From the NCBI RefSeq assembly GCF_964275005.1, contig NC_092705.1:21273723-21337722 (forward strand): a stretch of DNA of 64,000 bases, read 5' to 3'. Made by a program: the position numbers and the translations under genes. Source of the DNA: Diadema setosum. Taxonomy: Eukaryota; Echinodermata; Echinoidea; Diadematoida; Diadematidae. The notes beneath the pieces are model-generated. The model was not told where the DNA came from and searched no databases. It saw nothing but the letters and a program-made list of their open reading frames with translations. Below, one piece after another: positions 12,541 through 23,200 of the stretch; position 1 is the stretch's first letter; each line of letters begins with the position of its first letter.

Positions 12541-13004
12541 GGGTGCGTTTATCAACTCTTTTTCTCGGCAGAAACAGGTTTTCCAAACAGCTTTCGAGGA
12601 ATTTTTACGAGTAGATAAACGCAAAGCTGTTTTGAAAGCCCTTTCGGAAAGCCTTTTCGAAAGCCGCAAATTTGTGGCTTTCCAAACAGGTTTCCTAAAC
12701 AGGTTTTCAGAAACCTGTTTGTAAAAGCCTTTTGAAGTTGATAAACGCAAAGCTGTTTTGAAACGGCTTTTGTAGTATTGTACTGCAGTTACGAACAATG
12801 CACGCCTGGGATGACCTCTTCTCCTCGGGTCGAATTGCGCAATGCAGCTGTGCAGTGACAGGCCAGATATCGTGTTCGCGAAGAGTTGATAAACGCAACT
12901 ATTTTGGAAGCCGTTTCTAAAGGGCTTTGGAAACGGCTTTCGAAAGGGCTTTGGAAACGGCTTTTGAAAGCCGTTTAAACAGGGGAAAGTTGATAAACGC
13001 AGCC
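12541..13004. mobile_element. 464-bp MITE with TAT target duplication
   Basis: The ends are inverted copies, GGNTGCGTTTATCAACT (16 of 17 matches), flanked by the direct repeat TAT at 12538-12540 and 13005-13007. The motif GTTGATAAACGC recurs inside at about 12612, 12738 and 12885, and short GAAAGC/GGCTTTC palindromes fill the interior. Protein-like frames here come from these repeats. The 3-bp duplication suggests a PIF/Harbinger-like relative, but this is only inference. Confidence 0.7.
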
Positions 13005-13936
13005 TATGACAGTGCCGACCGTGGATTACATAATGCATAATCAGCTGATAATGCCCTCTATACACACTCGCAATCAGCTGTATGAATTATCTCTTTACAG
13101 ACCTATCTTGATTAATAAACAGTGATATTAAAGTTTCTAAATAAGTGAATTAGGCCTACTCTGATTCGTTTACAGTGTCAAGAATATTGTTTCAATAAAC
13201 TCTAACAAAGAAGCGGGAACATTTTAGCAAACAATAAATGATCTTGAAAAAAAAAATCCCCGATGTTATCAAAAATGACGGCATAATTGATGTAAAAAAC
13301 CCATCGGAGAAGGTCATGTGGTCATGACGAAATAAGCGTAAATCTACATACACATTGAAGCTCCAAACAGAAGGTTGAATGGTCACATGAAAAACTTCGA
13401 GAAGTTTCAGTTGTGAGCTTTCAAACTGCACTAAACATCCCGGCAAATTTCCTTAGTTTGAGTGGGAAGTTTCGGGATGTTTCAGACCACATAGGCAACA
13501 TTCTAAGATCCTAAATGATTACGTTAACCCGCATCTGTATGTACATTGATAGGACCTACATGAAAATTGGTTACCTTTTCAGCTATATATTGTAGTATTA
13601 TCTCACAAATCTCGCAAAATGAAAGATACGACCCACGACAGAAAAATGGTACCTGGAAATCATTAAATTTCATCGACATGGCACTTTATATCCATTTCTA
13701 ATCTCAACAAAAAAAGAAGAAATATAAGATATCCTGATATAATATTGATAAGGATATCCTGACAACCTAAAAACACATAGGTGCCTACTATACGAATATA
13801 CGCACACATACAAATTTGTAGCTAAATCATCCTACGTATGCAGTATTACCATCTTAGATGTTCAACGTCAATCAATCAACCTTAATATCAGCTGCACGCA
13901 TGTCTCCACCATCCCCTCAACCGTCACCATCTTCAG
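13005..13936. other. Stretch before the RanBD gene, nothing recognised
   Basis: No convincing exon, promoter motif or repeat was recognised. Upstream exons of the RanBD gene could lie here or further left but could not be identified. Confidence 0.4.
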
Positions 13937-14260
13937 CGTCAAGCAAGCCCCTTCACTTTTTCCAATATCGGTGCACCAGTGCAGGGCAGCGCTGCCATCA
14001 GTGGACAAAGATATTCATGAAGAGGACGACCCCACAACGAACCAAAAATGGTTTCTCTACAGCACATCGACGACATGACTGCCAACGGCGAGGTACGTGA
14101 GGAGGTTGAGAAGGTGCTGTTCTGCCAACGTGCCAAACTCTTCCGCTTCGACCGCAACGCCAAGGTTTGGAAAGGTTGCGAAGTCGGTGACATCAAGATT
14201 GTGACGAACCCAAAGACCAACCATGCTCGCATCCTCATGAGAAGAGACCAGAACTTTGAG
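13937..14260 (+). CDS. RanBD 1, N-terminal half exon
   Basis: The frame from ATG 14048 reads into KLFRFDRNAKVWK, VGDIKIV and ILMRRDQNFE, the first half of a RanBD, and ends at a GTAATA donor after 14260 in phase 0. The canonical WKERGVGD is WKGCEVGD here. Upstream, the same frame holds a nucleoporin-like SPFTFSNIGAPVQGSAA (about 13949-13999). A neighbouring frame holds an acidic VDKDIHEEDDP (14001-14032), as expected just before a RanBD. The two do not join in one frame: a stop in the ATG frame at 14018-14020 separates them. An assembly error, an unseen intron or a real lesion could explain this. The ATG is probably internal. Confidence 0.75.
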
Positions 14261-17200
14261 GTAATAATTATGTATTTCTAATTTTCAAAGAGAAGGAAAT
14301 TCATCTGAATATTACATTCTGACTTCATAGACTGTCCAAACTTAAGATGTGTCTAATATTCCATGCGTGAGCAGTGACAATACAATAAACTGAAGGAAAA
14401 GTATGCATATTGCAGTTTGGCGTGATGTCTTTAAATACGAAACATCATTAAAAATAGACATAAGAAGACAGAGGTACATATTCGAAAAGCCAAGGTGTAG
14501 TGTGAAAAACAATGTGTAAGAGTCTGTTAAATTATCTATTATTATGACTTTCATCTAAACAGGATTGTATGGATAAGCAAACATTCAACAGAATGATGAC
14601 TAAACATTTATCCACCACTCATGCTAAACATTACAAGAATCTTATTGTGTCACTAGTTGCAATAGATGTGAAGTATGTGGGTGTGTACTGTATGGGTTGC
14701 GATACGTTTGAAAAGTAATCGTGTTATTGTAAATGATAAGCAGCCTGTCTAAAACTTAACCAGTTGCGGATCCAGAGGGGGCGCAACCGGCGCATGCCCC
14801 CCTTTATTTTTCGTTAAAAACAAAAGAAAAACAAAAGAAAAAAATTGAAATGAAACCCGGAAGTGGCACCAGAAATATTAGTCCCCCCCCCCCCCCCTTT
14901 ACAGAATTCCTGGATCCGCCCCTGTTTGCATTATGACATGTGGTGGTGCTGTGGTCAAGTGGGATGCGTATCACACTATAATACGGGAAGTATTTCCACA
15001 GTTAAAGCGCCCTCGCTTCCCTATCTCCTCATCAACATAACATTCCCGCCCACAGCTGTGTGTCAACCAACGCATAACAGCAGAGATGGTGTTGGAGCCC
15101 ATGTTGGCCTTGGAAACCGCTTGGGTGTGGACCGCCAGCGACTTCGGTGAGGATGAGTCCAGGTTGGAGCAGCTGGCTGTCAAATTCAAGCACGCCGACA
15201 CGGCGCGTCAGTTCAAGGAGATGTTCACCAAGGCGCAGGAGATGATCGCCGATAAGGAGCCTGAGGCAAGCCAAGATGTTACAAACAAGGTACAAACAAA
15301 CAAAAAATACAAAAAACATATCTGTATATTTTGTATGCGCGTTTCTGCATTTCATTGTGCCAATAGATCATTTATTTTATGTATATATATATATATATAT
15401 ATACATATATGAGATAAGAGGAAGAAAGGAGAAATCGGTGCGTAGCTTTGACATCATTATTCCTCTTACTGTTCCTCCTTTTCGGCAAAGCGCAAGAGTT
15501 GAAAAATTGGTCTCCACCGGGAATCGAACCCGGGTCTTTGGCATGGAACGCCAACGCCTTATATATATATATTTTTTTTTCCAGAAATAAAAAAGCAGTT
15601 TAAAGTGTTGTTTGGTCCGCAAAGTTGTGCAGGGTAGAATTATCCTTGCCAAAAGCCCTCCCACAAGGAATTGAAAACAAAAATGTTGATGCTCTTTATC
15701 CTTTGCAGCTGAGCCCGGATCCAACGGTGTTTCGCACTTTCCTCTTGGAGCAGAACCAGCGATTGGTGCAGAGGGAGGAGAAACTCCTGGAGTCCAACCA
15801 GGAGCTCATGAAACAAGTTCAGGGACTCATGAAACAAGTCCAGGAGCTCATGAAACAAGTTCTCCAGCTCACGGTATTTTGGTATCATTTCCATGGCAAC
15901 GGACTGCTGTTCTGCCTGTATGAGTGCAGTTGTTGCTGCCATGGTGGTGGTGATGACAATATTGTTTGCTGCTTGATCTTAATCTTCAACCTATGTGTTC
16001 TTTGAGCTGGCAGTCAATTGGGATGATGTTAATGTTTCTCAATGTTTGAATAACTGCCAAGTTATGAAAGAACATTTTGTGGAGGAAATACATGATTATG
16101 GTTGGTATGTTGAAATGAAGGTGTCGCTATGAAAATTTCATTCAATTAAAGTAATTCGAACGGATGTATCAAGACAATTCGCTTGCAACCCAGTAATTTA
16201 GAGTGGCTGTTAGCTGTTTAATTTGAAAGTTAAATCTGTTGCATTATTTAATCTACCTATGATGCCATGTCGTTTGACATGCGTTACCCTTTCTGAATCA
16301 CAGTGAACTTGATAACAAAACTGCCGAATTTTCAGTTTTGCAAACTTTTTGTTCTTGACAGTTATTGTTGTTGTTATTGTTGTCGTTTTTTAATACCAAT
16401 TGATGGTCAGATTATCCCTGACGACTGTTCATATAGTATTTACTTTTCATGGAAAGTTTGTTTTCGTTGTGTGACCAGAGAGACCTTCGGGAAATGAAAC
16501 TCCAGCAAGAAGTGATCGGCATGCGACTTCCAACCACGCCCATCGTCCCGCCCCAAAACCAGGGGGCTCCCCTATCTACCCAGCACACAACTCCAACCAC
16601 CCAGCCCACGAGTCAAGCCACCTCGCCTCCGACTCAGGCCGCTCAGCACACGACTCAAGCCACCCAGCACACGAATCAAACCACCCAGCACACATCTCCA
16701 GCCATCCAACCCACGATTCCGGCCACCCAGCCCACGACTCCAGGAACCCAGCCCACGATTCCAGCAACCCAGCCCTTGACTCCAGCCACCCAGCCCATGA
16801 CTCAAGCCACCCAGCCCATGACTTCAGCCATCCAGTCCATGACTCCAGCAACCCAGCCCATGACTCCAGCGACCCAGCCCATGACTCCAGGCACACAGCC
16901 CATGACTCCAGCTACCTGGCCAAAAACTCAAACCACCCAGCCCATGACTCCAGCCATCCAGTCCATGACTCCAGCAACCCAGCCCATGACTCCAGCGACC
17001 CAGCCCGTGACTCCAGGCACACAGCCCATGACTCCAGCTACCAGGCCAAAAACTCAAACCATCCAGCCCATGACTCCAGCCACACAGCCCATGACTCCAG
17101 CTACCTGGCCAAAAACTCAAACCAACCAGTCCACGACTCAAGCCACCAAGCCCATGACTCAAGCCACCCAGCACACGACTCAAGCCACCCACCCCATGAC

Positions 17201-20200
17201 TCCAACCACACAACCCTCGACTCCGGCCACACAACCCACGACTCAAGCCACACAGCCCAAGACTCCGCACCATCCACAGCAGCTTCTGTTGAATGAAAGT
17301 ATGGCAGAAGTAGAGCCAGATCTCAGATGTTAATTTCTTTACACTTTTGTTTCTAAATTGTTGTACCCATTTTTTTTTTAAATATTTCTAAGTATTCATA
17401 CAAGTGTACCCCATATACTTGTTTAAAATTAATGAAAGTACTATTGGTAAACAGTAACTGGAATCGTACTTTCAGATGCTTATGATTTCGATAGGAATTA
17501 AAAAAACAAAACCAACTAGACATTGCAACGATATTACAATCATAACTATTTTCTGATGGAAATAAGAAAATTTCTCTTCTGATTTGCTGCTCATGATGTG
17601 ACTCTGAGAATTTTGGCATTGCACCGAATCGTTGATTTGCGGACAGATGATTAATCCCGCTTTGCTTTCTTCATTTTCGAAATCACAGTTCAAAGGTTAA
17701 ATGAAATGAAAATAGAAATAAGATTTTAGATTCTTGCCAGGCTGCTGAGTTTTTCGCTGTGCAGGCTTTCACCCTATAATTGAGATGTGGCATAGAATTT
17801 ATTGGATGATATTTTCTTGTGTAGAACCGGTGTCACCTACCAGTGGAGGGAAGGTGAACCCAGAGAAGGACAGAGACGTCCACCCCATCGTTCAGCTCCC
17901 AGAGAAAGTTGACCTTGTTACTAGGGAGGAAGGGGAGGTTGCCGTCTTTTCGGCTCGTGGCAAACTCTACCGCTTCCACTCTGCCTCGCGTTCATGGAAG
18001 GAGCGCGGCGTCGGGGACATCAAGATTATGCACGCGCCGGAATCGGATGCCTACCGCGTGGTGATGCCCTGTAACCAGGTATACAAAGTCCGCGCCCACC
18101 AAAACACCACGGCCACGACGCTGCATCCCTTGTCCGACAACGACCGGTGGTGGGTCTGGCACGCCATAGATGCTGCTGACGGTGAGCCTGACTCCGAGCA
18201 AACGGCGATCCGCTTTAAGGAGAGCACCACGGCTACTTCCTTCAGGGAGGCCTTCGAGCGGGCGCAGGGAGCATTGCGGCAGAAGGCTGGTGATGCAGGT
18301 CAGGAAACGGTTACCACGTCTACGGCTGAAGGGGCCTCGGCGAGTAAGACGGTAGATGGTGCCATGGCAACTGACTCCAGCCAAGGTGCTTAATATGAGA
18401 AATTTATTGTCTGCACGTCTGGAAACCTTCATTCACATTTTTTTCCATTTTAATTGGAATTTAAAACAAAACAAGTAGAAATTGGGGCGATATTACAATC
18501 ATGAATATGAATATTTTCTGATAAGAATAAGAAGATTTCTCTTCTCATTTGCTGCTCATGTGACTCTGAGAAATTTTGGATTGAACGGAATCGTTAATAT
18601 GCGAACAGATGTTAACCCCGCTTTGCTTTCTTACATTTTCGAAATCATAATTCAGAGATTAATAATACGCAATCAGAAACTTAGATTAGATATTCTATTG
18701 CGTAGAACCGGTGTCTTCTACTGGTGGAAAGGAGATAAACCCAGAGGAGAGAGACAACCACTTCGACCCCATCGTTCAGCCGCCAGAGAAGGTCAACCTT
18801 GTTACCGGTGAGGAAGGGGAGGTTGCCGTCTTTTCGGCTCGTGGTAAACTCTACCGCTTCCACTCTGCTTCGCGTTGGTGGAAGGAGCGTGGCGTCGGGG
18901 ACATCAAGATAATGCACTCGCTGGAATCGGATGCCTACCGCGTAGTGATGCGCCGCGACCAGGTAAACACAGTCTGTGCCAACCACTACATCACCACGGC
19001 CATGACGCTGCAACCCATGTCGGGCAGCGACCGGGCGTGGGTGTGGCACGCCATGGATGTTGCTGACGGGGAGGCCGTCTCTAAGCAGCTGGCGATCCGC
19101 TTCAAGGAGAGCATCACGGCTGTTTCCTTCAAGGAGGCGTTCGAGCGGGCCCAGAAAGCATTGCGGCAGAAGGCTGGTGATGCAGGGCTGGAGACGATTA
19201 CCACGTCAACGGCTGAAGAAGCCTCGGCGAGTAAGACGGTAGATGGTGCCATGGCAACTGACTCCAGTCAAGGTGCTTAATTTGAGGAATTTATTGTCTG
19301 CACGTCTGGAAACCGTCATTCAGATGTTTTCCCCCATTTTAGTATGAATTAAAAACAAGACAGTGAAATTGGGGCAATATTACAATCATGAATAATGATT
19401 ATTTTCTGATAGAAATAAGACGATTTCTCTTCTTATTTGCTGCTCATGTGACTCTGAGAAAGTTTGGATTGAACGGAATCATTAATATGCGGACAGATGT
19501 TAATTTTGCGGACAGATGATAAGCTTGCTTTATTTTCTTACATTTTCGAAATCACAATTCAAAGATTACGCAATTAGAAACTTAGATTTTATATTCTTGC
19601 CAGGCTGCTGAGTTTTTTTGCTGTACAGGATTTCTTCCTATAACTGAGATGTGGCATAGAATGAACTAAACTGGATAATATTTTATTGTGTAGAACCGGT
19701 GTCATCTACTGGTGGAGAGGAGATAAACCCAGAGGAGAGAGACAACCACTTCGACCCCATCGTTCAGCCGCTAGAGAAGGTCGACCTTGTTACCGGTGAG
19801 GAAGGGGAGGTTGCCGTCTTTTCGGCTCGTGGCAGACTCTATCGCTTCCACTCTGCCTCGCGTTCGTGGAAGGAACGTGGCGTCGGGGATATCAAGATTA
19901 TGCACGCGCCGAAATCGGATGCCTACCGCGTGGTGATGCGCCGCGACCAGGTATACACAGTTTGTGCCAACCACTTCATCACCAAAGCCATGACGATGCT
20001 GCCCATGTCGGGCAGCGACCGGGAGTGGGTGTGGAACGCCATGGATGCTGCTGACGGGGAGGCCGTCTCCGAGCAACTGGCGATCCGCTTCAAGGAGAGC
20101 ACCACGGCTGCTTCCTTCAAGGAGGTCTTCGAGCGGGCCCAGGAAGCATTGCGGCAGAAGGCTGGTGATGCGGGGCAGGAGACGATTACCACGTCTACGG

Positions 20201-23200
20201 CTGAAGAAGCCTCGGCGAGTAAGACGGTAGATGGTGCCATGGCAACTGACTCTAGCCAAGGTGCTTAATATGAGGAATTTATTGTCTGCACGTCTGGAAA
20301 CCTTCATTCAGATTTGTTTTCCATTTTGATAGGAATTAAAAACAAAACAAGTAGAAATTGGGGCGATATTGCAATCATGAATATGAATATTTTCTGATAA
20401 AAATAAGAAGATTTCTCGTCTTATTTGCTGCTCATGTGACTCTGAGAAATTTTGGATTGAACGGAATCGTTAATATGCGAACAGATGTTAACCCCGCTTT
20501 GCTTTCTTACTTTTTCGAAATCATCAGATTAATAATACGCAATTAGAAACTTAGATTTTATATTCTTGCCAGGCTGCTGAGCTTTTCGCTGTTCAGGCTT
20601 TCTTCCAATAATTAAGATGTGTCATAGAATTAATTGGATGGTATTTTATTGTGTAGAACCGGTGTCATCTACTGGTGGAGAGGAGATAAACCCAGAGGAG
20701 AGAGACAACCACTTCGACCGCATCGTTCAGCCGCCAGAGAAGGTCGACCTTGTTACCGGTGAGGAAGGGGAGGTTGCCGTCTTTTCGGCTCGTGGCAGAC
20801 TCTATTACTTCCACTCTGCCTCGCGTTCGTGGAAGGAGCGTGGCGTCGGGGATATCAAGATTATGCACGCGCCGAAATCGGATGCCTACCGCGTGGTAAT
20901 GCGCCGCGACCAGGTAAACACAATCTGTGCCAACCACTACATCACCAAAGCCATGACGATGCTGCCCACGTTGGACAGCGACCGGGCGTGGGTGTGGCAC
21001 GCCATGGATACTTCTGACGGGGAGGGTGTCTCTGAGCAGCTGGCGATCCGCTTCGAGGAGAGCACCACGGCTGTTTCCTTCAAGGAGGCGTTCGAGCGGG
21101 CGCAGGAAGCGTTGCGGCAGAAGGCTGGTGATGCGGAGCAGGAAACGGCTACCACGTCTACGGCCGAAGGAGCCTCGACGAACATGGCGAGTAAGGCGGC
21201 AGATGGTGCAACGGCAACTGAATCCAGCCAAGGTGATATAAAAATATGAGGAATTTATTGTCTGCACGACCTTATACCTCTTTGTTCACCCCGGGAAAAA
21301 CAATAAGAATATTATCTATCCCGTAGCAACCTCCAAAAACTACTAGAGGGACTCTTGATCTATTTAACACAGTCCCCTGCGAGCATCTCAAACGTAGGAT
21401 GTAAAATTTTGTGCTTGAAAACATTACGTTCCTATTTCTTATTGTCATCGTGATGTTATCGGTTTCGCAGGAGATGATCCCAACACGCCAGAGGTTCGGT
21501 CATGTGACCCGATACCGACAAGTGGGCTTACAGATGCGCCTAGAGCTCTCTCCCCCACGAGAGAGGCAGCTGGGTCTCCATCGTCTGCCGAAGCAGGAGT
21601 AAACAAACCAGGTAAAATTATCTAACAAAGAGAGGAATAATGCTGCCGAGTAATCTTGAGTAAAAGAGCAATATGACATCCACCTGTCTCCCCCAGAAAT
21701 TCATACAAGTGCCATTTATTGGCCAGGTTGACACAAGTCTGAATAAAAAACGAGTTTTTGTCTTCAATAATAAGTACAAAAATTAGTTTGTGAAATATGT
21801 TTCCCTTACCAAGTATCGACCGGTACTTTTGAGAGACTTATTACAACAAGATATTGGTTATGTCCTCGAGACTGAAGAGCTTATCGTTGCACGGATGTGT
21901 AATTGAATTAATAGGATGAATTCGATTATTTAGGACCAGTCTCGTCTACTGGTGGAGGGGAGGTAAACCTGGAGCAGGAGAGATTCATCTACGTTATGCT
22001 TTGCCATGTATTATGTTTGTGGTGGCCTTCCATAGACGTTACCGTCTTGGCGTGGAAAATTTGACCCTCTGCATTCTAGCTTTCAACTTCAGTGGAACTG
22101 TTGATGTGTTTTTTTTTTTTAAACTTTGTGTCAGACAAGTCTCAACAAACTGTGAACAACAGAAGTTCTCAAGAATTTTAAAGCCATTTCCCACACAGCA
22201 TCATAACTATGACCGACGATTGCATAACAAGTTTTTGTTACCTCGGTTGAAGGCAGGAGCACATGTCCTCATTCTTGCATAATTAACTGCTTGTCCTCTA
22301 ACAAGTTACTTGCCTTGCAGTATCATGGGGAACCCAAAGTGGTGTGAGCGTTGTGTTTGAAGTCAAACGTTACTGTCAGGCTAAGAAAAACTTTGTTGAT
22401 GTCTTGTTGCTATCAAATACGTGTCAGTAAATATTTGCAACATGCCTACGCTTATCGTAAAGAGAAATGTGTAAAAATAGGGCGTTTACGGAATTAATCC
22501 AGTATGACCTTGTTTGACTTTTGTCTTTGTTTTTGAAAGATGCGAGAATGGCCACTGCTCAGTGCTTCTAGATTATCGGGTCCACTGTGTAGGTAATACC
22601 AAGGAGGTTTTATGCATGGAGTTCCAACTGGATGTAATTATTCAAACAGTTGTCAGATTTATATTGATGTACAAAAGAATTCCACCATTGCACTTGTGCC
22701 TTTGATGATCGATGTTCGACGCCGCTGTCTTGCTGAGCAATCTGAACATTCATTTTGATCGTTATAATGTTGGCCATATTTTGCTTATCTATTTATTAGA
22801 TGAAATGAAATTTCACTTAATGATAAAGCATATCTAAAACAAAAGTCCAGAAAGTCCAGAAATTTGTGCAACAGCGTAAATCAGAGCTATATCATGTAAA
22901 AATGTTTAAAACTGTACCATCCTGGGAAGCTGGATTTATCACTTTTCCGCTTTATTTCCACAAATGAAACTTATATGGAATAATCTTCAAGTATTAATTC
23001 TTTCTTGATAGATATATCAGATTAGTGCCCGGGTATGCCCAGTCGAGCAATTTTCATCTTTATTTCAGCATTTTTTTGCTCAATTTCTATTCGCGCATCC
23101 TCGTGTCTGTACCACCTACCTTTTTATAAGAAGGGATAGCGAAAAGTAATTACCATCACAAAGACATATCTTCCTTTGAAAGTGGCTGGTGATTATGCAA

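Larger units (their letters stand above)
17487..21260 (+). repeat. Four tandem RanBD exon-plus-intron units of about 0.89-0.98 kb
   Basis: The intron motif GATATTACAATCAT with its flanks, the motif around CTGCTCATGTGACTCTGAGAA and the exon itself recur in the same order. Unit starts are near 17487, 18450, 19340 and 20324. Introns as well as exons are alike, so the units arose by recent tandem genomic duplication. Confidence 0.9.

Noticed and set aside
12529-13065. 178-codon minus-strand open frame
   Set aside because: It is a translation of the repetitive MITE interior (repeated Lys-Pro-Phe type motifs).
15505-15560. Functional tRNA-Gly gene
   Set aside because: The D-arm and 5' acceptor strand are missing, so no cloverleaf can form.
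16572-17273. Long minus-strand open frames rich in Trp, Ser, Gly and Leu
   Set aside because: They are mirror frames of the Thr/Pro/Gln repeat exon; the 21-base unit keeps several frames open.
17785-21249. RanBD exons as separate intronless genes ending at GCT TAA
   Set aside because: None has a credible own start codon context, all share phase-1 acceptors, and the linker exon reads on in the frame left by the CAAG donor. Splicing into one product is the better model, although the GTGCTT donors are weak.
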